Assembly (NCBI GenBank): GCA_002070755.1
Contig: MWDY01000284.1
Location: 1 to 26,343 of the forward strand
DNA length: 26,343 nucleotides
From: Spirochaetes bacterium ADurb.Bin110
GTDB lineage: Bacteria; Spirochaetota; Spirochaetia; Treponematales; Rectinemataceae
Direction: 5' to 3'
A program made the position numbers and the translations under genes. Under the pieces are notes generated by a model. The model ran no database searches. It saw nothing but the letters and a program-made list of their open reading frames with translations, and was not told where the DNA came from. This document shows, in pieces, positions 6,938 to 15,576 of the stretch (the stretch's first letter is position 1; each line of letters starts with the position of its first letter).

Positions 6938-9091
6938 ATGAACAAATATTCTAATGCTATTTCTTTGATCGATCACTTTGGCAGCCGCTGTTTTTCGAAT
7001 GATGCAATGCGAGAACGCCTTCCTCGCTCAGCATTTGAGGCGATCCTCGAGATTCAAGCCGGCAAAAAAGAGCTTACGCTCGACATTGCCGAAATTGTTG
7101 CCGCCGCGATGAAGGAGTGGGCTTCCGAACATGGCGCGACTCATTACACTCATTGGTTCCATCCTCTCTCTGGGCTTACTGCTGAGAAGCAGGAATCCTT
7201 CGTGTCACCACAGCCCAATGGGGGCATTTTGATGGAATTCTCGGGCAAAGACCTCGTTAAGGGCGAACCCGATGCATCTAGCTTTGCCTCGGGCGGCCTT
7301 AGAGCAACCTTCGAGGCTCGCGGTTATACCGCATGGGATGTTACAAGCCCTGCATTTCTCAAACGAAACGCCGATCGCTTGATTCTATGCATTCCTACTG
7401 CATTCGTGTCCTATACCGGGCTTGCTCTGGACAAGAAAGTGCCACTGTTGCGCTCAATGGAAGCATTAAATTGCGCTGGCCTTCGCTTGCTGCGCCTCCT
7501 TAAAGATGGCGAGACTAATCGAATTATTGTCTACGCTGGTCCTGAGCAGGAATATTTCCTCGTGAATGCTGAGCTCTATAGAAAACGGCCTGATCTCAGG
7601 CTTTGCGGCCGCACAGTGTTGGGGTCAATGGCCGCAAAGGGTCAGGAGCTCGAAGATCATTATTACGGAGCCATAGAAGAGAAGGCAGCCGCTTTTATGA
7701 ACGAGCTCAACAATGAGCTCTGGGCAATGGGAATATCCGCGAAAACCCAGCACAATGAAGTAGCTCCTAATCAATTCGAAATAGCTTGTATTTACTCACA
7801 GGCAAATATAGCCGCTGATGCCAACCAACTCGTAATGGAGACCATTTGTAGAGTTGCAGAGCATCATGGCCTTGCCGCGCTCCTGCATGAAAAACCCTTT
7901 GCAGGCTTAAATGGCTCAGGGAAGCATATAAACTGGTCCATCGGTACTGACAAGGGTATCAATCTTCTCGACCCAATCATAGTCGCAGGCATTCCATCCG
8001 AGGAAGACGCAAGGTTTAGATTTATGCGATTCGCTCTTTTTTCTCTTGCGGTAATCGAGGCTGTAGATAGACGTGCCGGGCTTCTGCGCGCGATTACCGC
8101 GACTGCAGGCAATGATCGAAGGCTCGGTGGCCATGAAGCGCCACCCGCAATTCTTTCGATATACCTTGGGAAACCACTCTATGACCTTTTCGATTCGCTC
8201 CAAAACCAGAATAATACACAAAGAATTGCCAATGCCTTATTGGAGCTCGGCATAAAGAGCCTTCCAAAACTCTCACGCGACTTCTCCGATAGAAATCGCA
8301 CGAGCCCTTTCGCTTTTACTGGCAATAAATTCGAATTTCGTATGGTGGGTTCCTCGCAGTCTGCCGCAACCCCGCTTACCATGCTGAATGCTGCGGTTGC
8401 GGAAGCATTAAATCACATCTCTAAAGAGATCGAGCAAGAACTAACAAAAGGCATGCCCTTGCTCGACGCCGCGCGCTTTGTTGCGCAAAAATCCTGGCAA
8501 GAGCATCGACGCGTTGTGTTCAATGGCAATGGATATTCGATCGACTGGATACATGAGGCAGAGCAGCGAGGACTACCGATTTTTCGCTCCGCGGTAGATG
8601 CTATCCAAGAGCTGACCAAGCCAGACAATGCAAAAATGTTGACTGATCTCTGCATTCTTTTGCCCGAGGAGACTGAGGCTCGACAGCATATCTATCTAGA
8701 GCGTTACTCCAAGCAGATAAAAATCGAATCCGCTATGATGATCGACCTTGTTCGGAGATCTATTATTCCCACAGCAAGCGAAGCAGCAAGCCGCTATAGT
8801 GCTTCTTGTACCAATATAGCCTCCATCGGATCGAATCCTGTGGTACAAGAAGCCTATGCCAAGCGCATAGCCCAGCTTACCATAAAATCTGCAGAAGGCC
8901 TCGATCTCCTCGAGAAAGCCCTCAACGATGCGACGCACACGGAGAACGATCTCGAACGAGCAAAGCTATTCCGAGACTCGGTTGTGCCTCTTATGGATGA
9001 GCTCAGAAAAACTTGCGACGAACTAGAGTGCATTGTGCCTCAAGATCTGTGGCCGCTCCCCACCTATGGCGATCTACTCTTTACTCTCTGA
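6938..9091 (+). CDS. glnN: Glutamine synthetase type III
   Basis: Type III glutamine synthetase joins ammonia to glutamate using ATP; it is a cytosolic dodecamer. The 717-residue length is typical of GSIII and far above GSI (about 470). Seen: WFHPLSGLTAEKQESF near 73, GPEQEYF (201-207), HNEVAPNQFE (272-281), NGSGKHINWS (325-334) and FRMVGSSQSAATP in the C-terminal half. I place the start at 6938: GGAGA sits 8-12 nt before it, whereas an in-frame ATG at 6923 has no ribosome-binding site and would put that GGAGA inside the gene. A sigma-54 promoter and a candidate UAS precede it, so nitrogen-limited expression through the neighbouring activator is inferred. Confidence 0.95.
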   Translation: MNKYSNAISLIDHFGSRCFSNDAMRERLPRSAFEAILEIQAGKKELTLDIAEIVAAAMKEWASEHGATHYTHWFHPLSGLTAEKQESFVSPQPNGGILMEFSGKDLVKGEPDASSFASGGLRATFEARGYTAWDVTSPAFLKRNADRLILCIPTAFVSYTGLALDKKVPLLRSMEALNCAGLRLLRLLKDGETNRIIVYAGPEQEYFLVNAELYRKRPDLRLCGRTVLGSMAAKGQELEDHYYGAIEEKAAAFMNELNNELWAMGISAKTQHNEVAPNQFEIACIYSQANIAADANQLVMETICRVAEHHGLAALLHEKPFAGLNGSGKHINWSIGTDKGINLLDPIIVAGIPSEEDARFRFMRFALFSLAVIEAVDRRAGLLRAITATAGNDRRLGGHEAPPAILSIYLGKPLYDLFDSLQNQNNTQRIANALLELGIKSLPKLSRDFSDRNRTSPFAFTGNKFEFRMVGSSQSAATPLTMLNAAVAEALNHISKEIEQELTKGMPLLDAARFVAQKSWQEHRRVVFNGNGYSIDWIHEAEQRGLPIFRSAVDAIQELTKPDNAKMLTDLCILLPEETEARQHIYLERYSKQIKIESAMMIDLVRRSIIPTASEAASRYSASCTNIASIGSNPVVQEAYAKRIAQLTIKSAEGLDLLEKALNDATHTENDLERAKLFRDSVVPLMDELRKTCDELECIVPQDLWPLPTYGDLLFTL

Positions 9092-9099
9092 GTTAAGAG
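9077..9099 (+). terminator. Weak hairpin at the 3' end of glnN
   Basis: CTCTTTACTC / GAGTTAAGAG form a 10-bp stem with one mismatch and a TCT loop that spans the glnN stop codon. No U-tract follows, so intrinsic termination is doubtful; it may only protect the mRNA end. Confidence 0.35.
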
Positions 9100-9123
9100 T
9101 CCATGCATCATGTAAGAGGTTTG

Positions 9124-9183
9124 GAGCATTATGGTCTAGAGCACTATAGTTTAGAGCACTGCAGTTTGAAGCACAATAATCTT
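9124..9183. repeat. Four degenerate 15-bp tandem repeats
   Basis: Four consecutive units: GAGCATTATGGTCTA, GAGCACTATAGTTTA, GAGCACTGCAGTTTG, AAGCACAATAATCTT. They sit in the 145-bp gap between glnN and the next gene. The shared start is (G/A)AGCA(C/T). On the minus strand they would encode pentapeptide-like units (CSALN, YSALD), but that frame lacks other signs of a gene. Function is unknown; local slippage duplication is the simplest origin. Confidence 0.75.
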
Positions 9184-9236
9184 GGAAACTGAGGCCATGT
9201 TGCTCTACTAGCTCGCTCCTGTTACGATAGTGACTG

Positions 9237-10727
9237 ATGAAGTTTCTGCGCCGAATAATTCCATGGATTCTTGTCGCTGCAATCATCCTTGCCGCTCTCT
9301 ACATCCCAGACCTAGGACCGGAGAATTATAAAGATTTCGACTCACTTTTCAAGAACGAGCGCGTACGCCAAGGAATCGCTGGTTATGAAGTTGCGATCAT
9401 CAAGGGTGGAGAAATAGTCTTCAATAAGGCCTATGGCTTCGATGGACAGCGAAATCTTCTAGATACTTCTACCCCCCTATATATAGGACCAGCTTCGGAG
9501 ATCTTTACTGGGACACTCCTTGCCCAGCTTGTAAATGAAAAAAAGATAACCCTCGATGTGCCCATCACCCACTTTCTCCCAGAACTCGGCTCGCTCAAAG
9601 CCAGGACAGCGAGCGGTGATTCTCTCGACCTGCCACTTACTCTCCGCCTTCTTGCAGCACATCGTGTTGCGTTTCCAGAGAAAGACCTTCCAGAATTCGA
9701 TCCTGAAAGCATGGGTCTCGAGGCAGGTCTCCCAGACGCAGATCTATTCTTAAGTTCCCATTTTCCTACGGAAAAATATACACGGAGTCGGCTTTCTTAC
9801 CGAATCGTAGGTGCAATTCTGGAAAAAGCCACAGGCATGAAGTACTCCGAGCTCCTCGAATCGATGATAGCTGTTCCGCTGGATATGCGATCTACTACTG
9901 CCGAGCCCTCCTCTATGCTGCATATCGCTGTGGGTGCTGGCTCGTTTTTTGGCCTTACATTTCCCTACGTAGAGAAATTCCCATATGATGCAGCGCCTTC
10001 GGATGGCATAGTAACCACAAGCGAAGATCTTGCAAAATTCTTGAGATTTGTTGTATCGCCAAAGCATGGCCAGAGAATTCCTGGGCTCTCTTCAGCACAG
10101 ACACCCATGCTTTATCAGCCCCTCTACAAGGATGGAGATACGGGTTTTGGATGGCGTATCATCGAGAATAAGGAAGGTCGCTCAATTTTCCAGGGAGGCT
10201 CGATTCGAGGCTATGCATCGCGCATTGTCATCTATCCTGAGCGCAACTCCGCAATAGTTATTCTCTGCCCGCAGGATGGTGTGCTCATCTCGAACTTTCT
10301 ATTGCCAAAGCTGGTCTCCTGTGCAGAACAAGTATTGTTCGAAGGAGAGAGTCGTCGATCCTTCCCCACACAGCGTGCTCAACTCGTGCTTGGTTTCATC
10401 TTTATTATTTACTTGCTAAACGTAATCTTGCAAACACTTATGTCCTATTCCTGGGCTAAGAACCTACTTAAGTACCGCGAGACCAGCATATCCCAGCTTT
10501 ATGCCCGCTTTGTTATTTTGAGAACTTTTGTTGGCTTGGTGCTTCGAATTCTCATAGTGATATTGGCTCCCTTCGCCATTGGAGCGCTCGTGGGATGGCA
10601 GGTAACTTACCAGGAAATAATAGCCTTCGAGCCTGGAGTATCAACTATGCTTATGACGGCTCTATTGTTTGGCGTTTTGCGCAATATAACCAGGCTTGTA
10701 ATGGTCCTAAGGCTGAGGCACTTCTAA
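9237..10727 (+). CDS. Membrane-anchored serine beta-lactamase-fold protein, predicted inactive
   Basis: The fold is that of class C beta-lactamase/PBP4-like serine hydrolases: one N-terminal membrane segment (7-25), an extracytoplasmic hydrolase-like domain (about 35-370), then hydrophobic segments near 382-403, 425-454 and 468-490. The usual IGSxSK-F-T becomes IGPASEIFTG (83-92), so the nucleophile Ser is Pro85 and the general-base Lys is Glu88. The usual YSN becomes RSR (183-185). The usual HGG becomes QGG (319-321). The surrounding scaffold (LAQLVNEKKITLDVPI, YRIVGAILEKATGMKY, GFGWRI) is well kept. Family members act on peptidoglycan, lactams or esters; this one probably binds rather than cuts (inference). 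No clear ribosome-binding site precedes the ATG. It follows glnN by 145 nt. Confidence 0.82.
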   Translation: MKFLRRIIPWILVAAIILAALYIPDLGPENYKDFDSLFKNERVRQGIAGYEVAIIKGGEIVFNKAYGFDGQRNLLDTSTPLYIGPASEIFTGTLLAQLVNEKKITLDVPITHFLPELGSLKARTASGDSLDLPLTLRLLAAHRVAFPEKDLPEFDPESMGLEAGLPDADLFLSSHFPTEKYTRSRLSYRIVGAILEKATGMKYSELLESMIAVPLDMRSTTAEPSSMLHIAVGAGSFFGLTFPYVEKFPYDAAPSDGIVTTSEDLAKFLRFVVSPKHGQRIPGLSSAQTPMLYQPLYKDGDTGFGWRIIENKEGRSIFQGGSIRGYASRIVIYPERNSAIVILCPQDGVLISNFLLPKLVSCAEQVLFEGESRRSFPTQRAQLVLGFIFIIYLLNVILQTLMSYSWAKNLLKYRETSISQLYARFVILRTFVGLVLRILIVILAPFAIGALVGWQVTYQEIIAFEPGVSTMLMTALLFGVLRNITRLVMVLRLRHF

Positions 10728-10748
10728 AATAAATTCGCTTCTTAAATA

Positions 10749-10774
10749 TGCTCTACTGTTGTGCTCTACTGTTG
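10749..10774. repeat. Perfect 13-bp tandem duplication at the livF stop codon
   Basis: TGCTCTACTGTTG occurs twice in direct succession (10749-10761, 10762-10774). The second copy contains the livF stop codon read on the minus strand. It looks like a recent slippage duplication outside coding constraint. Confidence 0.8.
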
Positions 10775-11479
10775 AGCTTCGCCCAGATATGCCTTTCGCA
10801 CACGGTCATCTTGGAGTAGCTCATGCCCAGCACCAAAAAGCGAGATGCAGCCAGTCTCTAAGACATAACCATAGTCAGCCACTTCAAGAGCTGCCTTTGC
10901 ATTCTGCTCCACAAGCAATACAGTTGTTCCTTCCGAATTTATCTGCTTGATTATTTCGAAAATCATCTTAGATATGAGAGGAGCAAGGCCGAGAGAAGGT
11001 TCATCCATCATAAGAAGCTTGGGTTTCGACATAAGCCCTCTACCTACTGCAAGCATCTGCTGTTCTCCGCCTGAGAGTGTTCCGCCTTTCTGCGCTCTTC
11101 TCTCCTTAAGTCTTGGAAAAAGCTCATATACATGCTCAAGATCTGCTATCACAGCTTTCTTGTCCGTTCTAGAATAGGCACCAAGAAGTAGATTTTCTTC
11201 CACCGAAAGATTCGAGAATATTCGCCTGCCCTCAGGCACCAGGGCTACGCCTTTTTTCACTATTTCCAGGGTTGGCCTTCCTGATATAACTGATCCCTGT
11301 AGAAGCACCTCGCCTGAACTCGGCTTTACGAGCCCAGCAATGGCACGCAGCGTGGTACTTTTCCCAGCGCCATTGGCCCCTATAAGTGTAACGATCTTTC
11401 TATCGGGAATATCGAGATCGATCCCTTGGAGTGCATGGATACCGCCGTAATAAACTGAGAGATTCTTGATTTCCAGCAT
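10766..11479 (-). CDS. livF: Branched-chain amino acid ABC transporter ATP-binding protein LivF
   Basis: One of two ATPases that drive uptake of Leu/Ile/Val-type substrates through LivHM. Seen: Walker A GANGAGKST (34-42), signature LSGGEQQ (135-141), Walker B and D-loop MMDEPSLGLAP (157-167), and VPEGRRIFSNLSVEENL, which is typical of LivF. The length of 237 matches the family (about 237). Its ATG shares one base with the livG stop (TGATG). It is the last gene of the liv operon. Confidence 0.95.
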   Translation of the reverse strand: MLEIKNLSVYYGGIHALQGIDLDIPDRKIVTLIGANGAGKSTTLRAIAGLVKPSSGEVLLQGSVISGRPTLEIVKKGVALVPEGRRIFSNLSVEENLLLGAYSRTDKKAVIADLEHVYELFPRLKERRAQKGGTLSGGEQQMLAVGRGLMSKPKLLMMDEPSLGLAPLISKMIFEIIKQINSEGTTVLLVEQNAKAALEVADYGYVLETGCISLFGAGHELLQDDRVRKAYLGEAQQ

Positions 11480-12255
11480 CAGTCCACTCCTAGATAGGCT
11501 TCGATGACCTTAGGATTCTTCTGAATGGAAGATGGATCACCTTGAGCTATAGTGATGCCATAATCCAGCACATACATGCGTTCACACACGCCCATGACTA
11601 CTTGCATATGGTGCTCAATCAAGAAGATAGTGAGATCGAATTCGTCTCGAATCTTGCGGATAAAATCCATGAGTTCGAAGGATTCCTGTGGATTCATACC
11701 CGCAGCTGGCTCATCGAGGAGAAGAATCTTGGGTTTTGTAGCGAGTGCTCGCGCAATTTCGAGCCGCCTTTGCTGCCCATACGGAAGACTTGTACCATTT
11801 TCATTTGCTAAATGCGCCAGTCCTACTTGTTCTAGCAACTCAATGGAAAATCGCCGAGCCTCGGACTCACGTGCGCGATACCCTGGAAGGTGCAGAGTGG
11901 CGGCCAGTATTCCAGTATCTATGCTCAGATTGCAGGCAACCAACACATTCTCGAGCACAGACATTTCCTTGAATAGCCTGATATTCTGAAAAGTCCGCGC
12001 TATACCGAGAGCAGTGATGCTGTGAGGCTTAAGCCCAGTAATATCTCTTCCTTTGAAAAGAACTTTTCCTTCGGTCGGACTCAGCATTCCTGTTATCATA
12101 TTGAATGCCGTTGTTTTTCCAGCGCCGTTTGGTCCTATAAGTCCAACTATCTCGTTCTTTTGGATTTCCAGATTAAAATCACTTACAGCAGTAAGTCCAC
12201 CAAATCTCATGGTGAGATGGGAAGTGCTCAGCATCAGCTCAGGGTGTTCTGGCAT
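11479..12255 (-). CDS. livG: Branched-chain amino acid ABC transporter ATP-binding protein LivG
   Basis: The second ATPase of the liv importer. Seen: Walker A GPNGAGKTT (41-49), ARTFQNIRLFKEMSVLENV, a signature of the form LPYGQQRRLEIARAL, Walker B LLLDEPAAGMNP, and the C-terminal extension ending EAYLG that is characteristic of LivG. The start overlaps the end of livM by 17 nt. A later in-frame start at residue 8 (MLSTSH) is possible. The length of 258 is normal. Confidence 0.95.
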   Translation of the reverse strand: MPEHPELMLSTSHLTMRFGGLTAVSDFNLEIQKNEIVGLIGPNGAGKTTAFNMITGMLSPTEGKVLFKGRDITGLKPHSITALGIARTFQNIRLFKEMSVLENVLVACNLSIDTGILAATLHLPGYRARESEARRFSIELLEQVGLAHLANENGTSLPYGQQRRLEIARALATKPKILLLDEPAAGMNPQESFELMDFIRKIRDEFDLTIFLIEHHMQVVMGVCERMYVLDYGITIAQGDPSSIQKNPKVIEAYLGVD

Positions 12256-13336
12256 GGCTGCCTCCCTTCTTGCTTTTCTTGACGAATGCGTTCTGGAACA
12301 TCTCCCAACTGAATTCCTTATTGCCCATAAGCCCCCGCTGGCGATAGATAATCATCACCATTAGGAGAATCGAGAATACTACCATACGAAGACCTGGCAT
12401 GGCCGGCGTCTTGACAAAGATGAGGTTTATCGGCTCATCGAGGAAGCGCAGCGCCTCCATCATTACTGTAACGATTATTGCAGATATCACTGAACCTGAG
12501 ATAGAGCCGACTCCTCCAAGTACGACTATGAGCAGAATATTGTAGGTAAGCGTGAAAGTGAACATTTTTGGGTCAATAGTAGTGATCATGTGGCCAAGGA
12601 GAGCTCCACCAATGCCAGCCAGAAAACTCGACACGGTAAATGAGGTTACCTTAACCTTGAACACATTGATTCCCATCGCCTCCGCGGCTAACTCATCATC
12701 TCGGACTGCTTTCATCGCTCTCCCATAGCTCGAGCGCATAAGAAGAACCATAAAGAGCACTACAAGACCCGCTGCTGCCCATACCGCAAAGGTGGTAGAA
12801 AAACGAGGCAGACCTTTCAATCCCTGAGCTCCATTGGTAATCGATTGGGCATTTGTAATGATGACTCTGATGATCTCGGCAAAGCCAAGCGTCGCGATTG
12901 CGAGGTAATCATCTCTAAGGCGCAGGACAGGAGCACCAATAAGAAAGCCGACGCAAGCCGATACAAGTCCCGCTATTATAAGCGCGGGTAAAAATGGAAT
13001 TGTAAGGTGATGTAGCCATGGAACGATTGGCACAAGGAAATAATTCATCTCTTTGAGCGGCGCAGGCATGGTGAGAAGCGCGCTCACATAGGCTCCCACA
13101 GCCATGAATCCGGCATGCCCAAGAGAAAATAGCCCCGTAAAGCCATTTAGGAGATTGAGAGAAAGAGCTAGCACAATGTAGATAGCGCATAGATTGAATA
13201 CGCGCAGCGAAAACGCATCGAATAATCTATCGGCTATGAATATGAAGAGAACGCATGCTGCCAAAAATAGAATCGTGTATAGAACGTTCTTAGAAATAGC
13301 TTCGCTTCTAATGGAACTTTTTTTACTCATGGTCAC
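12239..13336 (-). CDS. livM: Branched-chain amino acid ABC transporter permease LivM
   Basis: Inner-membrane permease of the liv importer. It is highly hydrophobic, with many membrane segments, an early conserved run YIVLALSLNLLNGFTGLFSL, and the cytoplasmic coupling loop SYGRAMKAVRDDELAAEAMGI that contacts an ATPase. The start overlaps the livH stop by ATGA; a second ATG two codons on is an alternative. The last ~20 residues are Lys/Gly-rich and overlap livG. The length of 365 lies between typical LivM proteins (about 300-425). Confidence 0.93.
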   Translation of the reverse strand: MTMSKKSSIRSEAISKNVLYTILFLAACVLFIFIADRLFDAFSLRVFNLCAIYIVLALSLNLLNGFTGLFSLGHAGFMAVGAYVSALLTMPAPLKEMNYFLVPIVPWLHHLTIPFLPALIIAGLVSACVGFLIGAPVLRLRDDYLAIATLGFAEIIRVIITNAQSITNGAQGLKGLPRFSTTFAVWAAAGLVVLFMVLLMRSSYGRAMKAVRDDELAAEAMGINVFKVKVTSFTVSSFLAGIGGALLGHMITTIDPKMFTFTLTYNILLIVVLGGVGSISGSVISAIIVTVMMEALRFLDEPINLIFVKTPAMPGLRMVVFSILLMVMIIYRQRGLMGNKEFSWEMFQNAFVKKSKKGGSHARTP

Positions 13337-14226
13337 ACCTTCTCAGCCTGGCGCTTGCCTAAGAGTCCTGTGGGTTTTACCAATAGTACAATGATGAGCA
13401 AAATAAATGCAAAAGCATCCCTATAACCAGAGAGTGTCGGTAGTAATGCAACCATCATTATTTCGATTATGCCAAGCAAGAATCCACCAAGCACGGCGCC
13501 TGCTATGTTGCCTATCCCACCTATGACTGCGGCAATGAAGCATTTTAGGCCTGGCATCATTCCCATAAGCGGATTCAACTGAGGATATTTGAATGACCAC
13601 ATAATGCCACCGAAAGCCGCAAGCAGAGAGCCAATGCCAAAAGTAACAGAAACGACTTTATTGACATCCACTGCCATTAAGCGGGCTGCCTCGATATCTG
13701 TGGAAACGGCGCGCATGGCCATGCCGATCTTGGTCTTATTTACAATCCACAAGAGCAAAATCAAAAGCCCAAAGGTAAAAAGAGGAATTATCAGGCTTAT
13801 GGTGATCATTGAAACTGGGCCAAAATAGATGACCTTCGAAAGAACGTCGGGTACAGGCATTCCCTTAGGTCTTCCTCCAAAAATCAAGACAGCCAGACTC
13901 TCCAAAAGAAAAGATGCTCCTATTGCGCTTATCATTATAGAAATGCGCGGCGAATCGCGAAGCGGCTTATAGGCCACTCGCTCGAGGCCAATACCGAAAA
14001 ACGCGGTAAAGACAATAGCTAAGAGCAGCGCCGCCCACCATGGCAGAGACATAAGTGTCATTCCATAGAAAGCAACATAAGCCCCAACCATGAAAATATC
14101 GCCATGTGCAAAGTTTATGAGCCTCAATATTCCATACACCATTGTGTAGCCAATGGCGAGGAGTGCGTAGAGACTTCCGAGTGAGAGCGCATTGACGATA
14201 TGCTGAAATAATAATGAAAGTGTCAT
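13333..14226 (-). CDS. livH: Branched-chain amino acid ABC transporter permease LivH
   Basis: Inner-membrane permease partner of LivM. Seen: the typical N-terminus NALSLGSLYALLAIGYTMVYGILRLINFAHGD with the GYTMVYG and NFAHGD motifs, several membrane segments, and the loop MAMRAVSTDIEAARLMAVDV that contacts the ATPases. The length of 297 is normal. GAGGAAGC precedes the ATG. It begins 148 nt after livJ, behind two RNA hairpins. Confidence 0.95.
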   Translation of the reverse strand: MTLSLLFQHIVNALSLGSLYALLAIGYTMVYGILRLINFAHGDIFMVGAYVAFYGMTLMSLPWWAALLLAIVFTAFFGIGLERVAYKPLRDSPRISIMISAIGASFLLESLAVLIFGGRPKGMPVPDVLSKVIYFGPVSMITISLIIPLFTFGLLILLLWIVNKTKIGMAMRAVSTDIEAARLMAVDVNKVVSVTFGIGSLLAAFGGIMWSFKYPQLNPLMGMMPGLKCFIAAVIGGIGNIAGAVLGGFLLGIIEIMMVALLPTLSGYRDAFAFILLIIVLLVKPTGLLGKRQAEKV

Positions 14227-14247
14227 GCTTCCTCATAACTATAAGAA

Positions 14248-14295
14248 AAGGAGCGGATGCTCTCGACCTTATTCTTCGATGATTCTCCGCTCCTT
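14248..14295 (-). terminator. Inverted repeat before livH, attenuator- or terminator-like
   Basis: AAGGAGCGGA and TCCGCTCCTT are perfect 10-bp arms around a 28-nt loop. On the minus strand the second arm runs into TTTTCTT, as in an intrinsic terminator with a long loop. It lies 22 nt before the livH start, so it could cut transcription from livJ into livHMGF. Confidence 0.55.
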
Positions 14296-14319
14296 CTATC
14301 GACTTATGATATATTGGAA

Positions 14320-14343
14320 GGGGGGCGCTTTAATGCACCCACC
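14320..14343 (-). terminator. G+C-rich hairpin after livJ
   Basis: On the minus strand GGTGGGTGC-ATTAAA-GCGCCCCCC forms a stem of 6 pairs (one G-U), one mismatch and 2 more pairs. It lies 32 nt after the livJ stop and only a mixed T/A tract follows. Such 3' hairpins often protect the abundant binding-protein mRNA; partial termination is the other option. Confidence 0.55.
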
Positions 14344-14374
14344 ATCCCACCTCCAGTTAAGATCCTATGTACGG

Positions 14375-15526
14375 TTAGTATGGCTCGACAGTCGCCATAT
14401 AGGTGAATTTGCCATCTTTGATGGTCTTGATCACCGCACTCTTCACGGCATCGCCATCTTCGTTGAGAGTTATCATTCCAGTCGCACCAGGGAAATCCTT
14501 TGTGACCGCTATTGCTGCACGAACCTTTTCCTTGTCGAGGCTGCCTGCGCGCTGCAGTGCATCGCGTGCCACCAAGTAGCCATCGAAGCCAAGTGCAGTT
14601 ACTGCTGCAGGCTCCTTATTGTATTTCTTGCGATACTCATCGAGGAATACTTTGGATGTTTCCGTGATAGGCGTCTCGGTTGCAAAGAAAGTAGAGAACA
14701 CAACGCCTTCGACAGCTTGTTTCCCGACATCGATGAATTCTGGAGTCTCCCATGTATCTCCGCCCAAGAATGGGGTCTTAATCCCGAGCTCCTTGCCTTG
14801 CTTAATGATAAGAGCGCTTTCGGTGTAGTTGCCTGGCGCAAAGATAACATCGGGCTTGTGCTTCTTGATCTCGGTAAGTTGAGCAGAAAAGTCGGTGTCG
14901 CCCGTGTTGTAGTTCAATTCAGCAAGGATTGCATTCTCATCACCTGTTAACTGTTTGAATGCATCGGCAAAGAATTTCGCTAGCCCAACAGAGTAATCGT
15001 TCGAAACTTCGCGGATTATTACGGCTTTCTTAGCACCTAAAGTATTGTATGCATAGTTGGCCATGACCGTGCCCTGGAAGGGATCGATAAAGCATACTCG
15101 GAAGTAGTACTCATTACCTTTTGTGACCAATGGATTCGTGCATGATAGACCGATTGCCGATACTTTGGCATTCTTGACGATGGGACCAGCAGCCATGGAG
15201 AGCGAAGAACCCCAAGACCCAAGCACGATATTGACTTTGTCCTTGTCGACGAGCCTTTGTGCTGCATTGGCCGCCTCGACTTTGTCAGACTTATTATCAG
15301 CAATTACAAGCTCGATCTTATATTCTTTGTCGCCGATCTTGACAGTTGGATATAGCTCATTAGCCAGCTTGATACCTTCGACTTCGAGCGCACCGCCACC
15401 TGCATTTGCGCCAGTCAGTGGCTCGAACACGCCAAACTTTACAGTCTTGGGAGCACTCGGCCCACAAGCCACAATGAGCAGAGCGATTCCAATGGTTAAT
15501 AGCCCAATCCTCACAATTCTCTTCAT
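14375..15526 (-). CDS. livJ: Branched-chain amino acid ABC transporter substrate-binding lipoprotein
   Basis: Ligand-binding receptor of the liv importer, anchored by lipid outside the inner membrane. Seen: a signal peptide with lipobox IVAC and modified Cys21, then a type I periplasmic-binding fold (KFGVFEPLTGANAGGG; VLGSWGSSLSMAAGPI; FAPGNYTESALIIKQGKELGI). The chosen ATG at 15526 has GGAGG 5 nt upstream and gives a normal signal peptide; an upstream TTG would add 17 implausible residues before it. The length is 383. The true ligand (Leu/Ile/Val, urea, amide, other) cannot be read from the sequence. Confidence 0.92.
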   Translation of the reverse strand: MKRIVRIGLLTIGIALLIVACGPSAPKTVKFGVFEPLTGANAGGGALEVEGIKLANELYPTVKIGDKEYKIELVIADNKSDKVEAANAAQRLVDKDKVNIVLGSWGSSLSMAAGPIVKNAKVSAIGLSCTNPLVTKGNEYYFRVCFIDPFQGTVMANYAYNTLGAKKAVIIREVSNDYSVGLAKFFADAFKQLTGDENAILAELNYNTGDTDFSAQLTEIKKHKPDVIFAPGNYTESALIIKQGKELGIKTPFLGGDTWETPEFIDVGKQAVEGVVFSTFFATETPITETSKVFLDEYRKKYNKEPAAVTALGFDGYLVARDALQRAGSLDKEKVRAAIAVTKDFPGATGMITLNEDGDAVKSAVIKTIKDGKFTYMATVEPY

Positions 15527-15576
15527 GATTACCTCCTTCCTGTATGTCCATTTCAAATACCAATAGGACATTATCA

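Noticed and set aside
9074..9286. A minus-strand frame with pentapeptide-like units (CSALN, YSALD) as a possible pentapeptide-repeat protein
   Set aside because: Only about four units, produced by the 15-bp tandem repeat, with no start signal and flanked by plus-strand genes.
14320..14343. The hairpin after livJ as a strong intrinsic terminator
   Set aside because: The stem is good but lacks a clear U-tract, and the downstream liv genes need read-through. Kept only as a hairpin feature with moderate confidence.
14225..14950. A 241-codon plus-strand frame antisense to the start of the liv operon
   Set aside because: It lies opposite livJ, whose signal peptide, lipobox and fold are clear; the antisense product has no recognisable domain.
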